Below, piece after piece: positions 7,915 to 16,549 of a stretch of DNA of 64,000 bases. The stretch covers positions 9,274,501 through 9,338,500 of the forward strand of contig NZ_JAMZEB010000002.1 of assembly GCF_024172165.1 (NCBI RefSeq). The letters run 5' to 3'. How positions within the stretch are numbered: the first letter of the stretch is position 1; every line of letters begins with the position of its first letter. The stretch comes from Nonomuraea thailandensis. GTDB lineage: Bacteria > Actinomycetota > Actinomycetes > Streptosporangiales > Streptosporangiaceae. The position numbers and the translations under genes are program-made. The notes under the pieces were generated by a model, which worked only from the letters and a program-made list of their open reading frames with translations, did not search any database and had not been told where the DNA came from.

Positions 7915-8010
7915 GGTCAGGGCGCATGGCGGGCCGAAGGCTCGGACGCGGGCAGGGCGCGGACTGTGGTGAGGGCGCATGGCGAGCTGAAGGCTCGGAC
8001 GGGCTGAAGG
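7915..8010. repeat. 53-nt-spaced direct repeats in the gap before gpmA
   Basis: The 536-nt gap 7813-8348 holds no convincing gene. GGGCGCATGGCG followed by GAAGGCTCGGACG occurs at 7920 and again at 7973, embedded in further GGCGCGGAC words. The copies differ at only a few positions. Function unknown. Confidence 0.5.
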
Positions 8011-8190
8011 CGCGTGGCAGGCGTAACGCACAGAGAGTGGCAAGTGGCGGATCACGAGCGGGCTTCGCTGTGTGCGGGTGTCCACGCCTGTGGTTCTTCA
8101 ACCTGAGCAACTTTCCGCGGCTCGGGGCCGAGGGTGGTTCGTGCGTGACCAAGCGCCGGGGAGCGGGAGCGGCCGGCAGGCCCCTCGACC

Positions 8191-8347
8191 GGGGGTGTGG
8201 GGCCTGCCCCCACAAGGCGCTGCCTGAGGCTGCGTCGTGCGAAGCGCGCCCTCGGGCGAAGACCGAGCAGTTGAAATGGGGGTGTGGGGGGCAGTGCCCC
8301 CCACAAGGCGTCGCGCGAAGCGCGCCCCCGGGAAGACCGAGCAGTTG
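8191..8347. repeat. two copies of an ~75-nt hairpin element
   Basis: Copy 1 (about 8191-8273) and copy 2 (about 8278-8347) share GGGGGTGTGGGG at the left, a C-rich hairpin partner followed by CACAAGGCG, a GCGAAGCGCGCCC box and the right end GAAGACCGAGCAGTTG. In copy 2 the hairpin is TGTGGGGGG (8283-8291) with CCCCCCACA (8297-8305). The second copy ends right at the stop of gpmA and may act as its terminator. The layout resembles dispersed intergenic repeats. Confidence 0.6.
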
Positions 8348-8348
8348 G

Positions 8349-9092
8349 TCAGCGGCCCTGGTTGGCGACGGCTTCGATGGCGGCCTTGGCGGCCTCCGGG
8401 TCCAGGTACTTGCCGCGAGGGGTGGTCGGGCGGTAGTCGGCGTCGAGGTCGTACAGGAGGGGGATCCCCGTCGGGATGTTGAGGCCGGCGATCTCGTCGT
8501 CGCTGATGCCGTCCAGGTGCTTGACCAGGGCGCGCAGGGAGTTGCCGTGGGCGGCGACGAGGACGGTGCGGCCGGCGGCCAGGTCGGGGACGATCTCGTC
8601 GTACCAGTACGGCAGCATGCGGTCGACCACGTCCTTCAGGCACTCCGTGCGGGGCATGAGCTCCGGCGGGAGGAGGGCGTAGCGGGGGTCACCGGCCTGG
8701 GAGTACTCGTCGTCGTCGGCGATGGGGGGCGGCGGGACGTCGTACGAGCGCCGCCACAGCATGAACTGCTCCTCGCCGAACTCCTCCCTGGTCTGGGCCT
8801 TGTTCTTGCCCTGGAGGGCGCCGTAGTGGCGTTCGTTGAGCCGCCAGCTGCGCTTCACCGGGAGCCAGATCAGGTCCGCTTCCGCCAACGCCAGCTGGGC
8901 CGTCTGGATGGCCCGGGTCAGGAGGCTGGTGTGGACGACGTCCGGGCGCAGCCCGGCTTCCTGGAGGAGCTTGCCGCCGCGGCGGGCCTCGTCCTCGCCC
9001 TTGGCCGAAAGGCTCACGTCCACCCAGCCGGTGAACAGGCCCTTCGCGTTCCAGTCACTCTCGCCGTGCCTAAGCAGCACCAAAGTCGCCAT
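8349..9092 (-). CDS. gpmA: 2,3-bisphosphoglycerate-dependent phosphoglycerate mutase
   Basis: Glycolytic enzyme interconverting 3- and 2-phosphoglycerate. At 247 residues it has the standard length. The phosphohistidine motif LRHGES is at residues 7-12, the second site LNERHYG follows, and the second catalytic His is in AHGNSLRA near residue 183. The start gives the conserved MATLVLLRHG. It is transcribed toward a duplicated hairpin element that probably ends its mRNA. No operon partner is close. Confidence 0.97.
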   Translation of the reverse strand: MATLVLLRHGESDWNAKGLFTGWVDVSLSAKGEDEARRGGKLLQEAGLRPDVVHTSLLTRAIQTAQLALAEADLIWLPVKRSWRLNERHYGALQGKNKAQTREEFGEEQFMLWRRSYDVPPPPIADDDEYSQAGDPRYALLPPELMPRTECLKDVVDRMLPYWYDEIVPDLAAGRTVLVAAHGNSLRALVKHLDGISDDEIAGLNIPTGIPLLYDLDADYRPTTPRGKYLDPEAAKAAIEAVANQGR

Positions 9093-9217
9093 GAGGCCAA
9101 TCCTATGGTTTGGGAAGTGCGCGAGGTGGAGGGCCGTGCCTGAGGAGGGGCGTGCCTGGTGGGAGGAGGTGCGGCGGGATCAGGGCCGCGCCTGGCGAGT
9201 GGAGGTGCGGTGAGGGT

Positions 9218-9595
9218 TCAAGGCCGTGCCTGGGCGGTGAGGGGTGGTGCGACCGCGGTGAAGAGGTCCCAGCCGTCGAGGTGGGCCGTCAGCGGGTCGT
9301 CGCTGTCCCAGCCGCGGAGGGTCGCCTCGTCCAGCAGGGCTCGTACGGTGCCGGGTTCGTGCAGGTTCAGCCACAGGCCACCGGCGCCGACCGCTCCGGA
9401 GTGCGCCAGCAGCCGTCCCGGCCCCTCCTGGAAGACGATCAGCAGGCGCCCCCGCGCCCCGCTGCGCCGCAGCCTGAGCGTCTCCCGGCACTCGCGCGGC
9501 CGGCCCTGCTCGTCGCGGTGGTTGTGGGCCACCACCCAGAGGAAGGTCTCGTCGCCGGCCACGAGCCGCCGCGGTCTCTTGCGACTGCGGGCCAT
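9218..9595 (-). CDS. conserved hypothetical protein
   Basis: A 125-residue protein I cannot place in a named family. It begins with a basic stretch (MARSRKRPRR) and contains a beta-rich middle (ETFLWVVAHNHRD, RLLIVFQEG) and a C-terminal LDGWDLFTAV. There are no membrane segments or catalytic motifs. Its ATG directly follows the stop of a 15-codon mini-ORF produced by a local duplication, so it may be translationally coupled to the YbjN-like gene upstream. Confidence 0.6.
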   Translation of the reverse strand: MARSRKRPRRLVAGDETFLWVVAHNHRDEQGRPRECRETLRLRRSGARGRLLIVFQEGPGRLLAHSGAVGAGGLWLNLHEPGTVRALLDEATLRGWDSDDPLTAHLDGWDLFTAVAPPLTAQARP

Positions 9596-9680
9596 GGGTC
9601 AGCGGTCGGGGTCGGGGTCGGCGTCGGGGAAGCGGGCGAAGGCCATGGGTCAGCGGTCGGGGTCGGCGAAGCGGGCGAAG
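9591..9680. repeat. tandem duplication at a gene junction
   Basis: GGCCATGGGTCAGCGGTCGG occurs at 9591 and again at 9642. The first unit is 51 nt and the second 39 nt, the difference being one extra GGTCGGCGTCGG word. The duplicated piece is the 3' end of the YbjN-like gene plus the ATG context of the next gene. Confidence 0.8.
9600..9647 (-). CDS. 15-residue mini-ORF made by the duplication
   Basis: ATG at 9647 to TGA at 9600 encodes MAFARFPDADPDPDR, a copy of the C-terminus of the upstream YbjN-like protein (AFARFADPDR). Stops and starts alternate as TGACCCATGG on both sides, so ribosomes could pass from the YbjN gene through this mini-ORF into the next gene. It may have no protein-level role. 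Confidence 0.35.
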
Positions 9681-10129
9681 GCCTGGAGGTTGGCGAGGGA
9701 TTCGCCGCGCTTGGCGCGCCAGGCCCACTCCCGCCGGATCGAGGTGGCGAAGCCCAGCTCCAGCGCCCGGTCGAACCACTCGTCCGAGTACGTCAGCACG
9801 CACCCCAGCAGCCGGTCCACCTCCTCCTCGGTGACCGCGGCCAGTGGCACCCGCCCCACGAGGTAGACGTCACCCACGGGGTCGAGGGAGAAGTGCACCC
9901 CGTACATGGACCCGTTCTTGCCCAGCAGCCACCGGTAGAACTCGGTGTGGTTCTCGTCGGGCTGGCGGCAGAAGAAGGCTTCGACGTGCAGCACCCTCTC
10001 ACCCACGATCAGCCAGGTCATGGTGGCGAGCTTGTGCTGTCCGGGCAGTTTGACCAGGAACGCCCCGGGCCGCGGCTCGTCGTAGGAGACGTCCGCGGCC
10101 TTGAGCGCGGCTTCGACGACATCGCGCAT
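9650..10129 (-). CDS. YbjN-domain protein
   Basis: A 159-residue soluble protein of the YbjN / T3SS-chaperone-like fold common in actinobacteria. It reads MRDVVEAALKAADVS, then KLATMTWLIVGERVLHVEAF and a final helical region. Such proteins lie beside mshA in several actinobacteria, and here the gene begins 17 nt after the mshA stop on the same strand, suggesting one transcript. Function unknown; a chaperone-like role is only a fold-based inference. The start ATG lacks a clear ribosome site, so coupling is plausible. Confidence 0.75.
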   Translation of the reverse strand: MRDVVEAALKAADVSYDEPRPGAFLVKLPGQHKLATMTWLIVGERVLHVEAFFCRQPDENHTEFYRWLLGKNGSMYGVHFSLDPVGDVYLVGRVPLAAVTEEEVDRLLGCVLTYSDEWFDRALELGFATSIRREWAWRAKRGESLANLQAFARFADPDR

Positions 10130-10146
10130 GACGACCAGAATAAAAG

Positions 10147-11421
10147 TCAGGACACGGCCACGGGCACTTTGTGCATGTGGGCGATGGCTCCGGCGTACAC
10201 CTCCATGAGGCGGGAGGCGGTGGCCTGCCAGCCGAACGCGGCCGCGTGGGCGCGGGCGCCTTCGGAGAGCTGGTCGCGCCAGAGGGGGGCGGTGACGAAG
10301 CGGCGCAGCGCCTGCGCCCATTCGGCCGGGTCGTGGCCGTCGACGAGCAGGCCGGAGACCCCGTCGCGGACGGCGGTGCGCAGCCCGCCGACGGCGGCGG
10401 CGGCCACGGGGGTGCCGCAGGCCTGCGACTCCAGCGCCACCAGGCCGAACGACTCGCTGTAGGAGGGGACGACGGTGACGTCCGCGGCCCGGTACCAGTC
10501 GGCCAGCTCCTCCTGTGGCGCGGGAGGTACGAGCCGGACGACGTCGGCGATGCCGAGCTCGGCGGCCAGGTCCGTCAGCAGGGAGGGCCGGGCCAGGCCG
10601 TTGCCGGAGGGGCCGCCCACGCAGGCGACGACCAGGCGGGAGCGCAGCGACGGGTCGTCGATGAGCATCCTGGAGGCGGCGCGCAACAGCACGTCGGGGG
10701 CCTTGAGCGGCTGGATGCGGCCGACGAACAGCAGGACGTGGGCGTCCTGCGGGAGCCCGAGCCGGTGGCGGGCGGCGCCCTGCGAGGCGGGCTGGAAGCG
10801 GGTGAGGTTGACGCCGGGGTTCACGACGGCGACGCGCTGCTCGGGGGCGCCGTACAGGTCGATCAGCTCGCGGGCCTCGTCGGTGGTGTTGGCGACGAGG
10901 CGGTCGGCGATCTCGACGACCTGCTGCTCGCCGACCACGCGGGCCTGGGGCTCGGGTTTGTCGCCCTGGGCGAGCAGGAGGTTCTTGACCTTGGCCATGG
11001 TGTGCATGGTGTGCACGAGGGGCACGCCCCAGCGTTCCTTGGCCAGCCAGCCGACCTGGCCGGACAGCCAGTAGTGGGAGTGGATGACGTCGTAGCGGCC
11101 CGGGTCGTACATGGCCTCGGTGCGCAGCACCTCCGACAGGAAGGCGCAGAGCTGGGCGGGCAGGTCGGCGCGGTCCATCTCCTCGTACGGCCCGGCCGTG
11201 AGGTGGCGGACGAGGACGCCGGGGGCGAGCTCGGCCACGGGCGGCAGGTCGCGGGCGGTGGCCCGGGTGAAGATCTCCACCTCCACCCCGAGCTGGGCCA
11301 GTCGTCTGGCGGACTCGACGATGTACACGTTCATGCCTCCGGCGTCGCCCGTTCCGGGCTGGTCCAGCGGCGATGTGTGCATGCTGATGGTCGCGACCCG
11401 GCTGACCCGTCGTCGCCTCAC
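10147..11421 (-). CDS. mshA: D-inositol-3-phosphate glycosyltransferase
   Basis: First committed enzyme of mycothiol synthesis, joining UDP-GlcNAc and inositol-3-phosphate. The 424-residue protein has the GT4 two-domain layout: the N-terminal SMHTSPLDQPGTGDAGGMNVY, the HSHYWLSG acceptor-site motif, VNPGVN at the domain joint and the C-terminal E-x7-E motif in ESFGLVALE. The GTG start has GGAGGTGA upstream. It confirms a mycothiol-producing actinomycete. Confidence 0.96.
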   Translation of the reverse strand: MRRRRVSRVATISMHTSPLDQPGTGDAGGMNVYIVESARRLAQLGVEVEIFTRATARDLPPVAELAPGVLVRHLTAGPYEEMDRADLPAQLCAFLSEVLRTEAMYDPGRYDVIHSHYWLSGQVGWLAKERWGVPLVHTMHTMAKVKNLLLAQGDKPEPQARVVGEQQVVEIADRLVANTTDEARELIDLYGAPEQRVAVVNPGVNLTRFQPASQGAARHRLGLPQDAHVLLFVGRIQPLKAPDVLLRAASRMLIDDPSLRSRLVVACVGGPSGNGLARPSLLTDLAAELGIADVVRLVPPAPQEELADWYRAADVTVVPSYSESFGLVALESQACGTPVAAAAVGGLRTAVRDGVSGLLVDGHDPAEWAQALRRFVTAPLWRDQLSEGARAHAAAFGWQATASRLMEVYAGAIAHMHKVPVAVS

Positions 11422-11538
11422 CCGACTTCACCTCCGAAGTGCCTCACTCGACACCACCTCCAGACGGAATACAACTATCCCGAATTTTTCGACATTCCCG
11501 ACAGACGGTCACAACTGGGCGTAGGGAGGCCACCTCCT

Positions 11539-11544
11539 AGGATG
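11539..11544 (+). promoter_or_regulatory. -10 box TAGGAT, leaderless SDR transcript
   Basis: TAGGAT ends 6 nt before the ATG at 11551 and no Shine-Dalgarno at suitable distance is present. This supports the 11551 start over the ATG inside the box itself. Confidence 0.5.
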
Positions 11545-11550
11545 TGGAGC

Positions 11551-12294
11551 ATGCGGAAGACGGCTGTGGTGACCGGTGCTAGCAGCGGGATCGGAGAGGC
11601 GACCGCGCGGCGCCTCGCCGCCGAGGGATACGACGTCGTCGCGGGCGCGCGGCGCCGCGATCGGCTCGACAAGCTGGCCGCCGAGGTGCCCTCGATCAGG
11701 CCCGTGATGTTGGATGTGACCTCTCAGGAGTCGGTCGACGCGCTGGCCGCCGGCCTGGAGCGCTGTGACGTGCTGGTCAACAACGCCGGGGGCGCGTTCG
11801 GCCTGGAGCAGGTGACCGACGCCCGGTTGGCCGACTGGCAGCACATGTACGACGTGAACGTGCTCGGCTCCCTACGCATGACCCAGGCGCTGATCCCCAA
11901 ACTCGTCGAATCGGGCGACGGCGTGCTGGTGATGCTCACCTCGACGGCCGGGCACGGCGCGTACGAGGGCGGGGGCGGCTACGTCGCGGCCAAGCACGCC
12001 CAGCGGGCCATGGCCGAGACCCTCCGCCTGGAGCTGGTGGGGCAGCCGGTGCGGATCGTCGAGATCGCGCCGGGGATGGTGCAGACGGAGGGGTTCGCGG
12101 TCACCCGCTTCAGGGGCGACCAGGAGGCGGCTGCCCGCGTGTACGAGGGCGTGCCGAACCCCCTCACCGCGGACGACATCGCCGACGCGATCGCCTGGTC
12201 CGTGACGCGCCCGGCCCACGTGAACGTCGACCGCATGATCATCCGCCCCCGGGCCCAGGCCGCGCAGCACAAGGTGCACCGCGTCAGTGGCTAA
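11551..12294 (+). CDS. short-chain dehydrogenase/reductase
   Basis: A 247-residue classical SDR with all motifs: TGASSGIG at residues 8-15, NNAGG, a catalytic Ser in TSTAGH and YVAAKHA holding Tyr and Lys. The C-terminal segment resembles the YdfG / serine-dehydrogenase-like group. It overlaps the next methyltransferase gene by 8 nt, so the two are probably co-translated. The substrate is unknown. The promoter is shared in a divergent gap with mshA. Confidence 0.88.
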   Translation: MRKTAVVTGASSGIGEATARRLAAEGYDVVAGARRRDRLDKLAAEVPSIRPVMLDVTSQESVDALAAGLERCDVLVNNAGGAFGLEQVTDARLADWQHMYDVNVLGSLRMTQALIPKLVESGDGVLVMLTSTAGHGAYEGGGGYVAAKHAQRAMAETLRLELVGQPVRIVEIAPGMVQTEGFAVTRFRGDQEAAARVYEGVPNPLTADDIADAIAWSVTRPAHVNVDRMIIRPRAQAAQHKVHRVSG

Positions 12295-13084
12295 ACCGGT
12301 CGGGACGATCACCCGGGGCACGACCGGCCACAACCGGCTGCGGCGCTGCGACCGCTGGATCGCGGCGGTGCACGGCCCGCTGCTGCGCGGCGCGGCCGGC
12401 GGGCGGCCGCTGGTGGTGGACCTCGGGTACGGCGCCTCGCACACCACCACGCTGGAGCTGTTCACCCGGTTGCGCCGGGTGGCGCCCGGCGTGGAGGTGG
12501 TGGGCGTCGAGATCGACCCGGCCAGGGTGGCGCTGGCCAAGCCGTACGAGCGGGAGGGGCTGAGCTTCCGGCTGGGCGGCTTCGAGTTGCCCGTCCCGCG
12601 CCCGCCGGCGCTGGTCCGCGCGTTCAACGTGCTGCGGCAGTACGGCGAGGACGAGGCGTGGCACTACTGGGACGTGCTGACGGGCAGGCTGGCCCCGGAC
12701 GGCGTGCTGGTGGAGGGCACCTGCTCCGAGAACGGCCGGCGGGCCGTGTGGGTGGGGCTGACGGCCGGCGGACCGCGGACGATCACGATCGCGGCGCGGT
12801 TCGACGCCTTCGAGCGGCCGTCCGACCTGGCCGACCGGCTGCCGAAGACGCTCATCCACCGGAACGTGCCGGGTGAGCGGATCCATGCGTTTCTGAACGA
12901 CTTCGACCGCGCCTGGGCGGTCAGCGCCCCCTACGGGGCACATGGGCAGCGGCAGCGCTGGCTGGCCGCCGTGGGCGTGCTGGCCGAGTCCTGGCCGGTC
13001 CCGACGCATCCGCCCCTGGGCGGTCCCGGCCGGTGGCGGCTCGGCGAGCTGACGCTTCCCTGGACGGCCGTCGATCCCCGGTAA
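12287..13084 (+). CDS. class I SAM-dependent methyltransferase-like protein
   Basis: A 265-residue protein with a Rossmann-type SAM-binding core: motif I reads VVDLGYGAS and the acidic end of beta-2 reads VVGVEIDP. A later RAFNVLRQY takes the place of motif IV. The GTG start lies inside the end of the SDR gene. Relatives accompany mshA-region SDR genes in other actinomycetes. Substrate unknown. Confidence 0.78.
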   Translation: MAKPVGTITRGTTGHNRLRRCDRWIAAVHGPLLRGAAGGRPLVVDLGYGASHTTTLELFTRLRRVAPGVEVVGVEIDPARVALAKPYEREGLSFRLGGFELPVPRPPALVRAFNVLRQYGEDEAWHYWDVLTGRLAPDGVLVEGTCSENGRRAVWVGLTAGGPRTITIAARFDAFERPSDLADRLPKTLIHRNVPGERIHAFLNDFDRAWAVSAPYGAHGQRQRWLAAVGVLAESWPVPTHPPLGGPGRWRLGELTLPWTAVDPR

Positions 13085-13200
13085 GCGGTCTGTTTCGCGC
13101 AGGTGATCTGCGGTATATGGTCACAGTGCGATCTAACTCGTTCAAGTTCGGTCGCAACCTGTCGGGGGAAGTCAGGCACGGTCCTCGTCAAGGAGCCGAG

Positions 13201-15945
13201 ATGAGCAGATTCTCAGGCTGGGCCCGCCGCCTCACCGCGGTGCTGGTCCTCTCAGGAGCAGTCGTCGCCTTACCCGTGCAGGAGGCGCTGGCCGCGCCCC
13301 CGCTCACCACCCCATGGACCGCCGAGGTCACCCCGGACAACGCCCTGCCGGAGTATCCGCGGCCCCAGCTCGTACGCTCCGAATGGCAGAACCTCAACGG
13401 CCTGTGGCAGTTCGCCGCGACCGGCTCCATCACCACCCCGCCGACCGGCCAGAACCTCGCCGAGCAGGTGCTGGTCCCGTACCCGATCGAATCGGGACTC
13501 TCGCGCATCCAGCGGCACGAGGACCGCATGTGGTACCGCAGGACGTTCACCGTGCCCGCCGGCTGGTCGGGACGGCGCGTCCGGCTCAACTTCGGCGCTG
13601 TGAGCTGGGAGACCAGGGTCTGGGTGAACGGAACCGCGGTCGGCGCCCACACCGGCGGCTACGACCCGTTCGGATTCGACATCACCCCGGCCCTGCGCTC
13701 CGGCTCGAACGAGCTCATCGTCGGCGTGTACGCCCCCGTGGACGCCACGGGCGCCCCCATCGGCAAGCAGCGCCGCTCCCCCGGCGGCATCTTCTACACC
13801 GCGCACTCCGGCATCTGGCAGACCGTGTGGATGGAGCCGGTCAACGCCGCGAGCATCACCCGCCTCGACACCACTCCTGACGTCGCGGCCGGGCGGCTCG
13901 ACCTCGTCGTGCAGGCGACGGGCGCGTCGGGACAGCAGGTCAGGGCCGAGGTGCTGACCGGCGGGAACGTGGTAGGGACGGCCACCGGCGCCATCGGCGC
14001 GCCCCTGCGGGTGCCGGTCCCGAACGCCCGCCTGTGGACGCCCGACGACCCGTTCCTGTACGACCTGCGCGTCACGCTCACCGGCACCGGCGGCGGGGAC
14101 GTCGTGACCGGCTACTTCGGCATGAGATCGGTGGGCAAGGCCATGGTCGGCGGCGTGCTGCGCCCCACGCTGAACGGCCGGTTCGTCTTCCAGCTCGGCA
14201 CCCTCGACCAGGGCTACTGGCCCGACGGCATCTCCACCGCCCCCACCGACGCCGCCCTGCGCTTCGACCTGGAGCAGCAGAAGGCGCTGGGCTTCAACAC
14301 CGTGCGCAAGCACGTCAAGGTCGAGCCCGCCCGCTGGTACTACTGGGCCGACCGGCTCGGCCTGATGGTCTGGCAGGACATGCCCTCGATGCGCACCGGC
14401 ACCGGCCCCTCGGCGGCCGACAGGACGAACTTCGAGAGCGAGCTGCGCCGCATGGTGGACCACCTGCGCGGCATCACCTCGATCGTGCAGTGGGTGCCGT
14501 TCAACGAGGGCTGGGGCGAGTACGACCCCGCCCGCATCGCCGACCTGGTCAAGAGCTGGGACCCCACCCGGCTGGTCAACAACAACTCCGGCTCCAACTG
14601 CTGCGGCTTCGACGGCGGCAACGGCGACGTGGTGGACGACCACATCTACGTCGGCCCCGGCACGCCGCAGCGGCCCAGCGCGACCAGGGTGGCCGTGCTC
14701 GGCGAGTTCGGCGGCCTCGGCCTGCTCAGCCCCGGCCACCAGTGGCCCGGCACCGGCTTCGCGTACGAGATGACCTCGAACGCCACGGCGCTGACGGGCC
14801 GCTACGTCTCGATCAACGAGCAGCTCAAGCCGCTCATCGCGGGCAACGGCCTGTCCGCGTCCATCTACACCCAGCCCACGGACGTCGAGAACGAGGTCAA
14901 CGGCCTGTGGACGTACGACCGCCGGGTGCTGAAGATGGACGCGGAGCGCGTACGCGCCGTCAACCGCTCGGTGATCCAGGCCGCGACCGGCCTGACGGCG
15001 GGCGGCCTCGTCTCGCTGCGCGTCACCACCGCCGGCCACACCGACCGCTTCCTGCGCCACCAGGACGGCCTGGCCCGCACAGACGTGATCACCGCGGGCG
15101 GCACCGACACGCTGAAGCTGGACGCCACGTTCTGGGCCCGGCCCGGCCTGGCGAACGCCACCTGCTTCTCCTTCGAGTCACGCAACTTCCCCGGCCACTA
15201 CCTGCGGCACGCGAGCTCCCGGGTGCGCAAGGACGCGCGCGACGGCACGGCCCTGTTCGACCAGGACGCCACGTTCTGTGCCCGCGCGGGGCAGGCGGGC
15301 ACCGGCGTGTCGCTGGAGTCGCTCAACCAGCCCGGCGCCTACCTGCGCCACCACAACGACGCCGTCCACATCGCGCGCAGCGGCGGCCCCAACGCCTGGG
15401 ACACCCCCACGTCGTTCGCCGCCGACGTCACCTGGCTGCCGGACACGCCGTGGTGGCGCAGCGGCGCGGGCCTGACCGTGGGGGCCGCCCAGTCGCTGCG
15501 GGTGACGACGCCGGGGTTCACCGACCGGTACCTGCGGCACCAGGACTCGCTGGCGCGCACCGACGTGGTGAGCGCCGGCAGCGCGCAGCTCCTCAAGGAG
15601 GACGCCACGTTCTTCGTGCGGCGGGGGCTGGCCGAGGGCAGCTGTTACTCCTTCGAGTCGCGCAACTTCCCCGGCCGCTACCTGCGGCACGCCGACTTCC
15701 GGGTGCGCAACGACGCGCGCGACGGCACGGCCCTGTTCGACCAGGACGCCACCTTCTGCGCCCAGCCGCCCAGGGCCGGGGGCGCCGGGGTGACGCTGGC
15801 CTCGTACAACATCGCCGGCCACAACGTCAGGCACTTCGCGGAGGCCGTGTACATCGCGGTGCCGGGCGGCTCGCACGCCTTCGACTCGGCCACCAGTTAC
15901 GAGCAGGACGTGACCTGGGCCGTGGCGCCGCCGTGGGCGCCGTGA
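13201..15945 (+). CDS. secreted glycoside hydrolase family 2 enzyme with two AbfB-like (CBM42) domains
   Basis: Exported 914-residue enzyme with AAGGAG 5 nt before the ATG and a signal peptide ending near ALAAPP. The N-terminal half has GH2 sugar-binding and Ig-like domains followed by the TIM barrel: the acid/base is Glu436 in FNEGW and the nucleophile is Glu502 in LGEFGG. Residues about 600-914 hold two similar ~155-residue repeats (LRVTT, RFLRHQD, SFESRNFPG, YLRH), which match arabinofuranose-binding AbfB beta-trefoils. This suggests attack on arabinose-containing plant polysaccharide, though beta-galactosidase or mannosidase specificity cannot be fixed from sequence. Confidence 0.88.
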   Translation: MSRFSGWARRLTAVLVLSGAVVALPVQEALAAPPLTTPWTAEVTPDNALPEYPRPQLVRSEWQNLNGLWQFAATGSITTPPTGQNLAEQVLVPYPIESGLSRIQRHEDRMWYRRTFTVPAGWSGRRVRLNFGAVSWETRVWVNGTAVGAHTGGYDPFGFDITPALRSGSNELIVGVYAPVDATGAPIGKQRRSPGGIFYTAHSGIWQTVWMEPVNAASITRLDTTPDVAAGRLDLVVQATGASGQQVRAEVLTGGNVVGTATGAIGAPLRVPVPNARLWTPDDPFLYDLRVTLTGTGGGDVVTGYFGMRSVGKAMVGGVLRPTLNGRFVFQLGTLDQGYWPDGISTAPTDAALRFDLEQQKALGFNTVRKHVKVEPARWYYWADRLGLMVWQDMPSMRTGTGPSAADRTNFESELRRMVDHLRGITSIVQWVPFNEGWGEYDPARIADLVKSWDPTRLVNNNSGSNCCGFDGGNGDVVDDHIYVGPGTPQRPSATRVAVLGEFGGLGLLSPGHQWPGTGFAYEMTSNATALTGRYVSINEQLKPLIAGNGLSASIYTQPTDVENEVNGLWTYDRRVLKMDAERVRAVNRSVIQAATGLTAGGLVSLRVTTAGHTDRFLRHQDGLARTDVITAGGTDTLKLDATFWARPGLANATCFSFESRNFPGHYLRHASSRVRKDARDGTALFDQDATFCARAGQAGTGVSLESLNQPGAYLRHHNDAVHIARSGGPNAWDTPTSFAADVTWLPDTPWWRSGAGLTVGAAQSLRVTTPGFTDRYLRHQDSLARTDVVSAGSAQLLKEDATFFVRRGLAEGSCYSFESRNFPGRYLRHADFRVRNDARDGTALFDQDATFCAQPPRAGGAGVTLASYNIAGHNVRHFAEAVYIAVPGGSHAFDSATSYEQDVTWAVAPPWAP

Positions 15946-15946
15946 T

Positions 15947-16450
15947 CTAGAGCCGCGCCTCGAAGACGGCGTACGCGGCGGCGTCGAACAGCACGAACCG
16001 CACGTCGTCCACCCGGGCGCCCGCCGTCCGGACCGTCTCCAGGGCGATCCGGGCGGCGTCGTCCATGGGCCAGCCGTAGATGCCGGTCGAGATCGCGGGA
16101 AAGGCCACCGAGCAGGCGCCCAGCGTGTCGGCCACGCGCAGCGACTCCCGGTAGCAGGAGGCCAGCAGCCCGGACCGGTCCTCGGAGGCGGAGTGGACGG
16201 GGCCGACCGTGTGGATGACCCACCGGGCGGGCAGCCGGCCGGCCGTGGTCGCCACGGCCTGGCCGGTCGGCAGGCCCCTGCCGTAGTGGCCGGCGCGCAG
16301 CTTCCTGCACTCCGCCAGGATCTCGGGGCCGCCCCGGCGGTGGATCGCGCCGTCCACGCCTCCGCCGCCCAGGAGGGAGGAGTTGGCGGCGTTGACGACG
16401 GCGTCGACCCGCTGCTCGGTGATGTCGCCTTGGACCAGCGTGAGCTTCAT
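15947..16450 (-). CDS. macrodomain protein (ADP-ribose / O-acetyl-ADP-ribose deacetylase type)
   Basis: A 167-residue single macrodomain. The hallmark ligand motifs are clear: GDIT near the N-terminus, NAANSSLLGGGGVDGAIH and PAISTGIYGWP. Bacterial proteins of this type remove acetyl or ADP-ribosyl groups. The usual start MKLTLVQGDI is used at 16450. It is convergent with the GH2 gene, with one nt between stops, and divergent from the BlaI-like gene. Confidence 0.93.
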   Translation of the reverse strand: MKLTLVQGDITEQRVDAVVNAANSSLLGGGGVDGAIHRRGGPEILAECRKLRAGHYGRGLPTGQAVATTAGRLPARWVIHTVGPVHSASEDRSGLLASCYRESLRVADTLGACSVAFPAISTGIYGWPMDDAARIALETVRTAGARVDDVRFVLFDAAAYAVFEARL

Positions 16451-16529
16451 CTCACTCAGCCTGTCAGCGACGGGCGGCGCACGCCACTTCCGGCGAACTG
16501 TGCCGCCCCGAATGCCAGCTCGACGCTTT

Positions 16530-16542
16530 GTAGAGCTACCCT
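16530..16542 (+). promoter_or_regulatory. dyad GTAG-N2-CTAC overlapping a -10 box
   Basis: GTAGAGCTAC (16530-16539) overlaps TACCCT (16537-16542), a -10-like box 7 nt before the GTG of the BlaI-like gene. A BlaI/MecI dimer covering this dyad would block its own leaderless promoter. The dyad is short, so this is tentative. Confidence 0.4.
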
Positions 16543-16549
16543 GAAGGGC

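Noticed and set aside
10171..11550. Long plus-strand frame joined to the SDR gene
   Set aside because: It is antisense to mshA; the SDR family start and -10 box lie at 11551.
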